Assembly (NCBI GenBank): GCA_035771175.1
Contig: CM069593.1
Span: forward strand, 14,273,908-14,337,907
Reading direction: 5' to 3'
DNA length: 64,000 bases
DNA from: Paratinospora sagittata
Taxonomy: Eukaryota; Streptophyta; Magnoliopsida; Ranunculales; Menispermaceae
The translations under genes and the position numbers were made by a program. The notes beneath the pieces are model-generated. The model did not search any database, was not told the origin of the DNA, and saw nothing but the letters and a program-made list of their open reading frames with translations. Positions 12,564 to 23,604 of this stretch are shown piece after piece (the stretch's first letter is position 1; the number at the start of each line of letters is the position of its first letter).

Positions 12564-14969
12564 ATGAGAATCCAATCTCTTCCCTTCTTTCTCTTCTTCA
12601 CAATTCTCATTTCCTTTCACCTTTTTTCTCTTGCGTCTTCAACACCCAGAAACTCTTTACATAGAGGCTCTTCCATATCAGTTGAAGATGATTCGGACCT
12701 TCTCATCTCTCCAGACAAATCATTTTCATCTGGGTTCAACCCAGTTGGAAAAAACGCTTATTGTTTCTCAATCTGGTTCACCGACACGCTGGACAGAACC
12801 GTTGTCTGGATGGCGAACAGAGACTTCCCGGTGAACGGTCGGGGCTCAAGAATTCTGCTGCGCCGAGATGGAGCCATGGTTCTAACAGATGCAGATGGGT
12901 CAACTGTTTGGTCCACCAATACTAGCAGCACAAGAGCTGATAGAGCAGAGCTGCTCAATTCTGGGAACTTAGTTCTTAAAGACCCAGAAGGTAAAATTCT
13001 ATGGGAGAGCTTTGATTCTCCTACTGATACTCTTCTCCCATCACAAACCATCACCAAGAACAAGAAGCTGGTGTCTGTGAAGGCAAAAGGGGCTTATTAT
13101 TCTGGTTATTTTAGCTTCTATTTCAATAATGATAATACTTTGAGACTCATGTATGACGGGCCTGAGGTTTCTAGTCTGTATTGGCCTAATCCTGATTATA
13201 GTGTGTTTGCACTTGGTAGAACAACTTACAACAGTAGCAGAATTGGAGTTCTTGATGAAATGGGCAGGTTTTCTTCCAGTGATAAACTGGAATTTGAGGC
13301 TTCTGACATGGGTTTTGGGATTAAGAGGAGGTTAACTATGGATTACGATGGGAATCTTAGGCTATATAGCTTGAACATGTTGAGCAGATCGTGGACAGTC
13401 TCATGGGAAGCAGTGGAACAGCCTTGTCTTGTGCACGGTTTGTGTGGAAGAAACGGAATTTGTATTTACACTCCCAAGCATATGTGTTCATGTCCTCCTG
13501 GTTATGAAAGAAGTGATATAAGAGATTGGAGCAGAGGTTGCAGGCCTAAGTATAGCTTTACCTGTAATCAAACCCAAGAGCTAAAATTTGTGGAACTTAC
13601 TCATGTAGATTTCTATGGTTTTGATCTTGATTTTAAACCACAAATATCATTAGAAGATTGCAAAACGTTATGTTTGGAAGATTGCTCGTGCCAGGCTGTA
13701 GGATACAAGACTGTCGGAGAGGGTACATGTTTCATGAAAAGTGCTCTTTTTAATGGGTACCAGTCACCGAGTTTCCCAGGAAGTGTCTATATAAAAGTGC
13801 CCAGAAAGGTTGAAACATCAGAAAGCATTGTTCTTGAAGGATTGGAGCCTACCTGCAACTCAGATGAAGTTGAGTTAGCAAGGGTTTCTTTGGATTCATT
13901 TACTGCTCGTAGATCAAGGACCAAATGGTTTTATCTTTATAGCTTTGCTGGGGCCATTGGTGTGATCGAGATTCTCTTTATTACTATGGGTTGGTGGTTT
14001 CTCTTCAGAAGAAATGGTGTGCGAATATCGGCGGAAAATGGATACCTCGCGATATCCAGTCAGTTCCGGAAGTTTGCTTATCCAGAGCTAAAGAAGGCAA
14101 CTAAAAATTTCAAGGAAGAGCTCGGAAGGGGAGCCTCGGGGGCTGTTTATAAGGGAGTTTTGGAGGATAATCGTGTGGTCGCAGTGAAGAAACTAGGTGA
14201 TGTGATTCAAGGAGAAGGAGAATTCTGGGCTGAAGTGAGCACTATAGGCAGAATTAACCACATGAATCTAGTAAGAATGTGGGGATTTTGTTCAGAGAAG
14301 AACCAGAGACTCCTGGTTTATGAATACTTGGAACTTGGCTCACTGGACAAGCACCTGTTCTGCAATGTCAGTAGTGACAGCCGTAGACTTGAATGGAAGG
14401 AGAGATTTAAGATTGCATTAGGGGCAGCCAAGGGTCTTGCATACCTTCACCATGAATGCTTGGAGTGGGTTATCCACTGTGATGTGAAGCCGGAAAACAT
14501 ACTTCTGGACTCGGATTTTGAACCAAAAATAGCAGATTTTGGTCTGGCAAAGCTAGCTCAGAGAGGTGGTTCTGGTTCTGAGTTCTCTCGAATCCGAGGA
14601 ACAAAGGGATATTTGGCTCCAGAATGGGCCCTGAATCTTCCTATCACTGCTAAAGTAGATGTGTATAGCTTCGGTATAGTACTTTTGGAGATTGTAAAAG
14701 GCATTCGGCTTTCGAATTTGGTGGTGGAAAGCAAAGAGGAAGAGGCACCAGTGACATGGTTGGTGAAAATAGTGAAGGCAAAAATTGTGTGCAAGGAAGA
14801 TTCATGGGTTGATGATATTATTGATCCAAGACTCAATGGGAAATTTATCAAGAACCAGGCAATAAAAATGGTGGAGATAGGCTTATCCTGCATTGAAGAG
14901 GAAAGAAGTAAAAGACCATCCATGGATTCAGTAGTCCAAGCTCTCCTGGAAGTTGAAGAAGTTGAATAG
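12564..14969 (+). CDS. G-type lectin S-domain receptor-like Ser/Thr kinase (ZmPK1-like)
   Basis: An intronless 801-aa plasma-membrane receptor kinase. Order of parts: signal peptide (1-26, hydrophobic core FFLFFTILISFHLFSLA); B-lectin domain about 37-165 (TVVWMANRDFPV, ELLNSGNLVL, LWESFDSPTDTLLPSQ); S-locus glycoprotein region; EGF-like Cys cluster about 287-316; PAN/apple domain about 332-412 (CKTLCLEDCSCQAVGYK); one transmembrane helix about 455-480; kinase about 520-795. Kinase motifs are intact: GRGASGAVYKG, VAVKKL, HCDVKPEN, DFGLAKL, GTKGYLAPEW. The residue before the catalytic Asp is Cys rather than Arg, so it is a non-RD kinase, a class often tied to immune receptors. The start at 12564 is preferred because it opens directly on the signal peptide; the in-frame ATG at 12465 would bury it. 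The ligand is unknown. It converges on the PPR gene downstream. Confidence 0.95.
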   Translation: MRIQSLPFFLFFTILISFHLFSLASSTPRNSLHRGSSISVEDDSDLLISPDKSFSSGFNPVGKNAYCFSIWFTDTLDRTVVWMANRDFPVNGRGSRILLRRDGAMVLTDADGSTVWSTNTSSTRADRAELLNSGNLVLKDPEGKILWESFDSPTDTLLPSQTITKNKKLVSVKAKGAYYSGYFSFYFNNDNTLRLMYDGPEVSSLYWPNPDYSVFALGRTTYNSSRIGVLDEMGRFSSSDKLEFEASDMGFGIKRRLTMDYDGNLRLYSLNMLSRSWTVSWEAVEQPCLVHGLCGRNGICIYTPKHMCSCPPGYERSDIRDWSRGCRPKYSFTCNQTQELKFVELTHVDFYGFDLDFKPQISLEDCKTLCLEDCSCQAVGYKTVGEGTCFMKSALFNGYQSPSFPGSVYIKVPRKVETSESIVLEGLEPTCNSDEVELARVSLDSFTARRSRTKWFYLYSFAGAIGVIEILFITMGWWFLFRRNGVRISAENGYLAISSQFRKFAYPELKKATKNFKEELGRGASGAVYKGVLEDNRVVAVKKLGDVIQGEGEFWAEVSTIGRINHMNLVRMWGFCSEKNQRLLVYEYLELGSLDKHLFCNVSSDSRRLEWKERFKIALGAAKGLAYLHHECLEWVIHCDVKPENILLDSDFEPKIADFGLAKLAQRGGSGSEFSRIRGTKGYLAPEWALNLPITAKVDVYSFGIVLLEIVKGIRLSNLVVESKEEEAPVTWLVKIVKAKIVCKEDSWVDDIIDPRLNGKFIKNQAIKMVEIGLSCIEEERSKRPSMDSVVQALLEVEEVE

Positions 14970-15965
14970 AATGCTTCAACAAAATGATGTAATTTATGCA
15001 TACAAGACCCCGACTTTTGTGTCTTTTACCATAGATTTTGTAATGTGAACATGGAATATGCATTATGATCAACTAGTTCCTCCCTCAAAGTAAAAATTTT
15101 AATAACATATAGTCCAAGTGAAGGTAGTATATATATTCAAGACTGTAAGTTTCATTAATTCTGTTACTGCCTCGTGAAGAACAATCTATCTAAATAAAAA
15201 GTTCCATTAGTTCTTCTCACCATTCTTATATCATCTCTCTTGCTTTGACATTTTCAGCAATTCGGAAACTTATTGCAAGTACGCTCTTGTTTATCAGTAG
15301 AAGCTTATTCCAACATCTTAACCCAGGATTTTACCCTAAGCCGCTTCTGTTTATCTTAAAATGTGACCAAGCCAATGAATTGCAAATAAATAAAACGAAG
15401 AGGCACAAGGGCATCAATCCAAACCATCAGATATAGGCAGATCATTTATCAAGAGGCAATATTTAACAAAATTGCAGTAATAGGATATTGACACACAACA
15501 ATATTCAATCTCATGCATACAGGAAGTTGATTAGAGATTTAAAAGCATATATTTTTTCTTTAAAAGCATATCTTTTTAGAGATTTAAAAGCATGTCATTA
15601 ATAATATTTTCTTTCTTTATTTTTTCAATTTTTTTTTTTGGTTTCTTGTTAGGACAGCACAAAAGAGCTGGAAAAATTATTAATTCCGGAATCAATATAT
15701 GACTGAAGTAAAAGGGCAGCCAAACAATGCTGGAGACTATTATCAAATGATCAATAAGGGGCTATCACTTAATTTCCACAATATAATTGGACAAAGAAGA
15801 ATACAAGATTTCACAGTAGAATTATTGCTATTAGAAGATGAATTTCACTTTACATTTCAACTGAGAGTGAAAAACTGTACATTACCAAAAATTTCTCTCC
15901 TCCCATTGTTAAATCAGAAGGGAGAAGCTTTTGAAATATAAACAATGATTGAATATTGACTGAAC
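14970..15965. other. Convergent intergenic region between receptor kinase and CRR2-like gene
   Basis: Nearly 1 kb between two genes transcribed toward each other; it should hold both 3' UTRs. Short AT-rich repeats of AAAGCATAT type occur near 15540-15590. No gene is recognised. Confidence 0.6.
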
Positions 15966-17939
15966 TCACCAATAGTCATCACAAGAACAAATCCCATTTC
16001 TGAAATGATGAAACCGGTTCACATCTCGAACAACAATCTCTCTGTTTGTAAACTTGGAAATGAACTTTGTGACAGAGTGGCAGTCTTGGCATAACCTGAG
16101 ATTCTTGGTAATACGGATGGTTTCACCACTACTACTATTTATAAGTCCAAAAGCTACAGCCAGCTTCTCACTATGGCCTAATATGATTTGTTCTTTCTCT
16201 ACCTGATCAAGCTCATAAAGTATGACCTTAGTGTTAGGAACATAACCTTTCTCCTTCATCTCCATTGAAAATTGCACTAACAAGGCATGAAGTTGTTCAA
16301 TCCGCGGATTCAACTCATCAACAGACATAAATGAGTAGATCTTCCCCTTCACTTCAATCCAACTGCAACCAGGGACTTTCTGTAGTCCCCTAGATTCAAG
16401 AAGTTTCTTTACCCTATTAACCTCCTCCCACATCTTAGCCTCTGTATAGATATCAGCCAAAAGCACATAATTTCCAGCATTTGTGGGCTCAAGTTCAAAA
16501 AGCCGAACACTTGCTCTCTCTGCAAGCTCAATATTGCAGTGAATCCTACATGCACCTAGAAGTGATCCCCAAACAGTGGGTCCTGGTTCAATCCGCATGT
16601 CTTCTACGACCTTCACCGCTTCATCTAATCTACCAGCGCGACCTAGGAGATCCACTATACAAGCATAGTGCTCCACATTTGGAATAATATGGTATTCAGA
16701 GGCCATAGAGTAGAAAAATCTCTTTCCCTCATCAACAAGCCCAGCATGACTACAAGCCCCAAAAACACTCACAAAAGTTATGGCATTGGGTGACATCCCA
16801 CTACATATCATCTCTTTGAAAACCTGAATTGCTTCCTTGCCAAAACCATGAACCCCATAACCCGAAATCATAGAATTCCAAGACACAATATCTCTCTTAC
16901 CCATTCGATCAAAAACTCGACGCCCCATCTCTAAACTACCACACTTCGAATACATAGTCACAAGACTATTGATCACTGGCAGAATCGAGTCAAGATTCCT
17001 TCTGAGGACATAACAATGTATCAACTTCCCTTGTCCCAAAGCAGCCAGAGCCGCACAAGCTTGAAGAACACTAACCATTGTAATCGAATTGGGAATGGCG
17101 TCAGGGTTCCCCGCCATCATCTCCCAAAACAGCTGCAATGCTTCAAAGGGTCTCCCATTTTTGGCAAAACAAGCAATCATAGCACTCCAAGAAACAACAT
17201 TTCTCTCAGGCATATCATCAAACACGTGTCCTGCATACGAAACAAACCCAAATCTCGCATAAAAGTCCACCAAAGTCGTCACAACGTGAACATTACACTC
17301 AAACCCACGTCTTAAAACATTGGCATGAATTTCTTTCCCCTTACGGACGAGCAAAGTTGTCGACGAGGACAACGAAGAGGAAGAAGAAGAAGAAGCGACA
17401 CAAGCTTTGAGAGCGTACGTGTAAGTAAACCTATCAAAGGCAATCCCACTTAAGCACATCTGACGACAAACATCCAGCGCCTCTTCACCATGACCCGCCA
17501 ACGCTAGCGCTCTAATAATAGCGTTCCACTCAAAGATGGTTCTGTCACGCATTTTATCAAACACATAGCGTGCATTGTCAATGGAGTCGAGTTGGGAGTA
17601 CAAATTGATGAGTTTGGTGGCAAGATAGGGATCTTGATCGAACCCATTATCGATGAGATGACGATGAACCGTAAGGGCGTCGGAGAAATGCGAGCAAGAA
17701 CGGATTAGAAGCTCGTAGGTGAGTTGGGTGGGGTTGGGCTCAGTAGAGAGGAGTTGAAGGGCGTGGTTGATGTTGCCTTGGTTGCACAAGGATTGGATTA
17801 AACGGTTGGTGTTGGAGCGCGGTGAAGTGCTGTGAAGAGAGTTGGATATGGATGTTTTGGAAGGAAGATTTTTTTGGTTGGAGTTTTTGGGTTGGAGACG
17901 AAGCTGCAGTGGGGAAAGAGTACCGTTGAGTGGGAACAT
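15966..17939 (-). CDS. CRR2: CRR2-like PLS-DYW pentatricopeptide repeat protein (chloroplast RNA processing)
   Basis: An intronless 657-aa PPR protein. A Ser/Thr/Asn-rich N-terminus fits a plastid transit peptide. PLS-type repeats follow from about residue 70 (for example LATKLINLYSQLDSIDNARY, VVSWSAMIACFAKNGRPFEA, IVSWNSMISGYGVHGFGKEA), then E/E+ motifs and a C-terminal DYW domain with HSEKLA, LRLCQDCH and the terminal CSCDDYW. Length and residues (LAGHGEE near 150, LLGRAGRLDEA, GSLLGACRIH) match Arabidopsis CHLORORESPIRATORY REDUCTION 2, which is needed for cleavage between rps7 and ndhB transcripts and so for the plastid NDH complex (established). Orthology here is inference from overall similarity among many paralogues. 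The predicted zinc-binding and catalytic HxE and CxxCH elements of DYW are present. A run of Ser near residue 180 is likely a flexible insertion. Confidence 0.9.
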   Translation of the reverse strand: MFPLNGTLSPLQLRLQPKNSNQKNLPSKTSISNSLHSTSPRSNTNRLIQSLCNQGNINHALQLLSTEPNPTQLTYELLIRSCSHFSDALTVHRHLIDNGFDQDPYLATKLINLYSQLDSIDNARYVFDKMRDRTIFEWNAIIRALALAGHGEEALDVCRQMCLSGIAFDRFTYTYALKACVASSSSSSSLSSSTTLLVRKGKEIHANVLRRGFECNVHVVTTLVDFYARFGFVSYAGHVFDDMPERNVVSWSAMIACFAKNGRPFEALQLFWEMMAGNPDAIPNSITMVSVLQACAALAALGQGKLIHCYVLRRNLDSILPVINSLVTMYSKCGSLEMGRRVFDRMGKRDIVSWNSMISGYGVHGFGKEAIQVFKEMICSGMSPNAITFVSVFGACSHAGLVDEGKRFFYSMASEYHIIPNVEHYACIVDLLGRAGRLDEAVKVVEDMRIEPGPTVWGSLLGACRIHCNIELAERASVRLFELEPTNAGNYVLLADIYTEAKMWEEVNRVKKLLESRGLQKVPGCSWIEVKGKIYSFMSVDELNPRIEQLHALLVQFSMEMKEKGYVPNTKVILYELDQVEKEQIILGHSEKLAVAFGLINSSSGETIRITKNLRLCQDCHSVTKFISKFTNREIVVRDVNRFHHFRNGICSCDDYW

Positions 17940-18900
17940 GAGATACGGTTTCCGCTTTTTGTTTCAAATTGGAGGAAGCAGAAGCTCAAATTCGACCACC
18001 ACAATGTCTGTATCGAGAACCAAGTTTCTTAGCTTGAGAAAGGAAAAGGACACTGTTAGACTGATTTTTTTTCTTTTTTTTAATAGCCACACACACACAC
18101 ATATATATTTATATAATATTTTTTCAAAAAATAATTTCTTAATAATTTCTCGATCAAACTTTCCATAGGGAATTTCATTTTTTTGCTGTAAATTAAAAAA
18201 TATTTTTATACATTAACTTGGTTTAAAGAAAAGAAAGGGTTTCATTGAACATGGGCCCAAAAAAAATAGAAGTTAAAAAAAAAGGAAGAAGAAGAGGAGG
18301 AATAAAGAAAAGATTTAATTGAACATGAACTTGAAAACTATTAACGATATCAAACCAACCCAATCAGAATCAAATCTTTGAAAAACTTATCCAACTAGAC
18401 ACAAGTGTGACATTGATGAAAAAATAGTCATTTTCTACATTGCTCCCGTCCCCGGTATATGTAGTAGAGCTAAGCAATTATAAGTGCTCCTTTGGTGTCA
18501 TGAACAAAAGGTTTCATTTAGAGTACATAGAAGTTCATGGAACCTGAGACTTAAGTTACTAAATGGATTTATATGTTTCTACTTATTAATAAAAATTTAA
18601 CAATACAAGAAAACAAAATATGGGCCATACCCCGAAAACCCTGCTTTAATTTAATCAATCTGGAACAAACCAACTTGACATTTTGATATCTCAATCCAGA
18701 TATATGTTGAACACCATTTACGAAGACGCCAACAAGCAATGTTGCAACCCCTTCAACCTGTATCTTAAGAAAGACAAGACACATGCGTGGAAGCACTTCA
18801 GTCCTATAGAAACAGAGTGTGTATACACGAAAGGAACTAGTAAATTGCATCCCACATTGCTGCAGCTACATTGCACATAAAGGTTTTACCAGAGGTTCCA
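17940..18900. other. Intergenic between RPB7 and CRR2-like gene
   Basis: Both flanking genes lie on the minus strand, so this is the CRR2-like promoter plus the RPB7 3' UTR. A short (CA)n/(TA)n tract sits at about 18086-18110. The small ORFs here have no recognisable domain. Confidence 0.6.
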
Positions 18901-21900
18901 CTAAGAGGTTGCACCAGGATCATTGATGACACCCAGGAAATCATCTTTAATGGTGCCAATGCAAAACTGCAAAGAAAAACCAAAATCTCAAATGAAAGAC
19001 ATAAAATTCCTCCAATTTTAGAATTTTGGTAGCCCTAATTGAAGATAAATAGAGAGAGAAAACCGATTAAGGAGGTTTGGGCACATGCAAGAAAGACCTC
19101 TAGATTTTTCAGTTAGGTATAAGTAGAAGTAGAGGAAGACCTAGAATAACATTTACAAAAATAATTAAGAAAGATATAAGTATATAACTAGTAATTTATA
19201 GAGCAGAGTAGCGAAAGCAGATTCACGTAGCCAACCTTATGGTTGGGAGAAGGCTTGGTTAAGTTGAGTTGTATATATAACTATTTGTAATTTAGATATC
19301 AATTTCGCACTTGATAGATCGGAGTAGAGGAAGTGAATTCATGTAGCCAATTCCATCTAGTTGGGAAAAGGGTTAGTTGAGTTGTATAAATTAACCATAT
19401 GCAGGATAACACAGTTTCACAAGAAGCATGTTCAAATACCACAAGGGCTGTACATTAACAAGGCTCTATTTTGCCAAGAGGGGAGTTTAGAGGACTGAGT
19501 GCTAAAATACAAGCCATTATAGACTAAACTAAATAATTGTGGTTCCTCAATCTATTATATTATAATTCGTAAGATTCATATTGTTATGTAAAACCCACAA
19601 CAAAATTACAGACTCATACAGACAATCACAGGCAAGAACAAAATCAGCCAAAAGCAAACAAATTACTCATGGTTTGCTCACTTACGTCCATGGGACATGA
19701 GAATTAAATTCAACTAATAGAAATCAACAGGTGCAATGCTATCCTCACTCTATTTTCAGACTCAGCCAAACACTCCAGTTTGCATGTTTTTATACAAGCT
19801 CCAGTACAAACTAAGAAACTAACCCAGACAAGATGAGGAAGGAGAAGGAGAAGAAGGAGAAGAAGACATACTCCCGAATTTACTGCTTAAGGGTCAAGAT
19901 GTAGACCAAAAATTACATGCATCAGGGGGATTTTCACTCCAAAATTAAAACACAGCCATGCTAATTTGTGATAGTGGCTAAACCCTAAACTTAATTTGTG
20001 ATAGTAGCTGAAGCTCAAGGTTTTAGAAGCTAAACAGATGCCCATTCACAGCGAAGTTTAGACATGACAAATTGTGGCATTTTTGGGCCACCGTCAGTTT
20101 GCAACACAAGAGAGGTGCACTACAATCGCATTTTGATAGTTATTTTTTTCCCACTTTGATCATTATAATAAACACATTTCTTTGATGGAAATAGAATAAA
20201 GAAGCGATATTGAGTTTGAAAGGCAAGAAGAAAAATAAGAGGACATACAATTTCTGTAGCATCTACACGAGTTCCAATAATCTTTAACCGCACTTCACTT
20301 TCCTTTTGGATCTTAACCTACAATCAGTGCAAATATTGATATCAACATCAAACTCACAGTTCTTATGAAAAAAAAAACTCACAGGAAAAAAAAAAAAGAA
20401 CCATATTGCAATTGAAATATTTTTTCATATCAAGACCTACCGACCCATCTGAGGTTGTATAGTTTGGCACATCTCCAGATTGGAACTCCATATCATCGGG
20501 TATTAGCTAAAAAAACACGATGATAGAAGTATTACAACAATGACAGAGAACAATTCATCAGTGCTTAGCATTAAGTGCAGGCCCAGCCCAGAGGGCGACC
20601 ACCCCGACCTCCGATTATGCACTAAAATATATTATACGTTATTATTATAATGTTGATAAACTCACCACAGCTCAACACGTTTCAATTCATAATTTAAAAA
20701 GTGACTACTCCATAAATTCTCTGACTATTTATTAACTGTTTTACCTGCTATGTTTTTCAAGATTCTGACAAATATAAATTTCTTATTTCCTGGGACTTTT
20801 TTTTTTGGAAATTTTCTGGACTTCTATTCTGTTACAATATTGTAAACTAATTATTATATTTTTATAATATATTTATTATTATATAGTTTACTACAAGTTG
20901 CTTAATTTATTATGTCATAATTATATTGTATATGAATAATTTAATAGATTTTGTTAAATTATATTAATAAATTTTTAATATTAAGGTTTAAAAACAAGTT
21001 ATTTAATATAAAATATTTAATATTATTTAAATTTATGGTATAAAAAGTATTTTTGAAAAAAAAACTAATGTACCTATAAAATTTAAATCTTATTTTGGTA
21101 TAGATAATATTAAAATATTTTATTTATTATTAATAACTAATTTATATGAGCCTGTGCATTCCATGGGTTTGTCATATGAGTTTGTAAACCAATTTGTGTG
21201 TATATATATAATTTTTTATATTTATTTTTAATATCATTTTTAACTCATTTGAAAAAAAATTATTAAATCATTTTTTTATTTATTGTTCACGCCTAAAATA
21301 TTATCACAATCTAAAACCTTAAAGTGAGAGAGAACTTTGATTTCGAAAAAGAAATCTGGCGAAGACAATCTCACTACTAGATTATTTATAAAACTGTCTT
21401 TGTAATGTATATTTATATTAAAAAAAAGGTCCATTTTATGTACTTCCCCAAATAGTCAGGAGCGGCCCTAATTAAGTAATAGGTAATCTTTAGATTGCAA
21501 ATTGTGAAAAAAAAATGAATCAAATATGACCATCTTCTACTCTTTTCCGTTTAAACTACAGTAGGAAGGATGATGCCGGCCCAAATTTACCTATAATCTT
21601 TCTCAATTTCTATTATCTTAGAAAACCCTTCTTTTATAAATTTCACCCCAAATCCCCAGTTCTCTTCTCTAACAACAAAGGTCATCCATCTCAGTTTCTA
21701 TTTCTTCAAACACAAAAAGGGGAAAACTGCAGCAATAGAACTCACATGGTTTGATACAAATATCTGAACAGGTCCAGCTTCAGCGAAAAACCCCATCTGC
21801 AAGTATTACAGAAATTCCCACCATTATCAAATCAAACTCAAATAAAAAAATATAAAAAATAAAATAAAATTTGGAGAACATTTAACCTTATTGACCATGG

Positions 21901-22266
21901 AAACCACAGCTTCTAAAATCTCCCCTTTGAAAGGCCGGAAAACCACGCATTGGTACTTAACGGGGAACGTCACGAACCCTGTGCCATCCCTAATTAGCCC
22001 TTTCCCAATGCTATCCACACCCGTAATCGCCACCACAAATCCATGCCGTCCACTTCAATTTCAATAAGAAAATTGTAATAATAATAATAAACCTTTTAAT
22101 CCGAGTCCATGAAATTAGGATCTAAAAGAGGGGGTGAAGAAGGGAAGAACCTGCAAGTGCCCTCGACGTCTTTCATGAGCTTAGCGACGAGCTTGTCACG
22201 CAGATGAGGGCCGAAGTGGCGAGGATGCAATTGCATGTTTCGTTCCAACTCTATGTGGAAGAACAT
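18901..22266 (-). CDS. NRPB7: DNA-directed RNA polymerase II subunit RPB7
   Basis: RPB7 pairs with RPB4 to form the stalk of RNA polymerase II in the nucleus (established). Six exons were read on the minus strand, approximately 22266-22151, 22052-21887, 21796-21748, 20506-20441, 20317-20249 and 18966-18901, for about 177 aa, the normal length. Diagnostic blocks are MFFHIELERNMQLHPRHFGP, GKGLIRDGTGFVTFPVKYQC, FRPFKGEILEAVVSMVNK, LIPDDMEFQSGDVPNYTTSD, RLKIIGTRVDATEI and GTIKDDFLGVINDPGA, covering the N-terminal tip domain and the C-terminal OB/S1 domain. My by-eye lengths for exon 3 are off by 2 nt, so that exon's limits are approximate. Introns hold a hAT-like element (20578-21470) and a LINE tail (19070-19395). 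A (CTTT)n tract lies in the 5' leader. Confidence 0.94.
19070..19395 (+). mobile_element. Degenerate LINE (RTE-like) 3' end in RPB7 intron
   Basis: Two copies of a sequence close to the common plant LINE tail (CGTAGCCAACC...GGTTGGGAGAAGGCTTGG near 19228-19260; CATGTAGCCAATTCC...TTGGGAAAAGGGTTAG near 19340-19372) follow a purine-rich, degenerate coding remnant. Assignment rests on recognising the terminal motif; limits are approximate. Confidence 0.5.
20578..21470. mobile_element. Non-autonomous hAT-like DNA transposon in RPB7 intron
   Basis: An 893-bp insert in the intron between RPB7 exons 3 and 4. The left end reads CAGGCCCAGCCCAGA and the inverted right end TAGGGCCGCTCCTGA. They agree at 9 of 15 positions with each other, and each at about 12 of 15 with the CAGGGCCGGCCCTGA-type terminus familiar from plant hAT elements. 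Flanking 8-bp duplications ATTAAGTG (20570-20577) and ATTAAGTA (21471-21478) match 7 of 8, the duplication length expected for hAT. The interior is AT-rich with no coding capacity. Confidence 0.75.
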
Positions 22267-22307
22267 CTTCTTCACTTGCTCTTATCCTCTCGACTCCTCC
22301 GAGGTTT

Positions 22308-22339
<32 letters not shown>

Positions 22340-23599
22340 TTTTGGCTTAGCGAAAAGGGTTAAAGAGTTCGAAGCGGAGCAAAACACCTAGGTCTTTAAT
22401 ATTGACAGAGATCACAGCTCTGCTGGGCTTGCTCTGATCTCTGTGAACTTCTGAATAATGAGAAAGGGAGGAAAAGAAGAAACTGTGACTGCTCCGCGCG
22501 TAGTCGTCCGGATCATGAAACGCGACGTACAATAAAAGAAAAGAAAGGATCGGATCGGCGCTGACGAATCAGTTTCGAATCCCGATTATTAGGTTAAAAA
22601 TAAACCTCGCTTCTTTTCTTCTTCTTTTCTTTATTCTTTTTTTTTTCTTTTCTTTTTATTTTTTTTTCTTTTTTTTCGAGTGCCGGCAGAAGTCATAAAA
22701 AGAAAGTGGGTACTTTTAAAATATATATATATTTTTTACCGTTGCTTTCTAAAGCCACTAGCTGCTCTTAACTCATGTTCGAAGAGTTTTTTTTTTAATA
22801 TTTTTAAAGTAAAAATATTTTTTAAAATATTTAAAAATATTTATTTTTAATAAAAATGTGATAAAAAAAATTATTTTTATAAAAAATTATAAGAGACTAT
22901 TTTTTTAAAAAAATGTTTTTCAAAAATTATTTAAAAATAATAATTTCTTAAACAGGGTCATAAGGTAATATAACACATTTTAAAAAAATTTGAAAATACT
23001 GACTTTATATTTTTTTTCCTTCTTTTTAAATTCTGTGGTAATATATTGTTTTTAGTAGCTTGAATGCACAATGAACTAATTTATTTCTTAAGTTGAAGAA
23101 ACAATAACTAAATAAAATAAAAAAGGTTAAAGAAATAGAAAGAAATTGCCGTCCCATTTTTTCCCAAAAAATAAAAATAAAAGTTGTGCCCTGCAAAAAA
23201 CTGTCACCACTTAGAAATTAAAGTGTCAATCGCCTTGCCAACAAGTGTTTCTTAGTCTTACTATAATTTTCTCAGCTTTTTATTTGTCATTTCTTATCAA
23301 AAAATTTCATGTAACTAATTCTTGTTTCGATGATAACTTTTTATTCACTCTTTCAAAGAAAAGAAAAAAAAAATCTCTATTTACGTTTATTATTAAGGTT
23401 AAAATATTTAATATCATATTGTGCTTTCTTTTTTTACTGATTAGAATTCTATAATCACATATATGATTATTGGAACTAAACAAATAGTCTGTAACTCTTA
23501 CAACTCTACCAAAATAAATAAGTAAAAATGTATAAAATTTAAGAAAAATGATTAGTTGACATATTTTTTGACACACAAAATTTTTGACATCAATACGTG
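22267..23599. other. RPB7 promoter and AT-rich intergenic DNA
   Basis: The proximal part is the RPB7 5' leader and promoter. From about 22600 it becomes long T- and A-rich tracts. No gene is recognised up to the Copia insertion. Confidence 0.6.
22305..22342. repeat. (CTTT)n microsatellite in RPB7 5' leader
   Basis: About nine TTTC units lie 40 bp upstream of the RPB7 start codon (GAAA repeats on the gene strand). Confidence 0.9.
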
Positions 23600-23604
23600 A
23601 TACG

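Noticed and set aside
14558..15072. Minus-strand ORFs over the receptor kinase 3' end
   Set aside because: Shadow frames of the kinase domain; no known domain of their own.
22780..22950. Very AT-rich palindromic stretch as a possible element or matrix attachment region
   Set aside because: Simple A/T composition generates such palindromes by chance; no defined ends.
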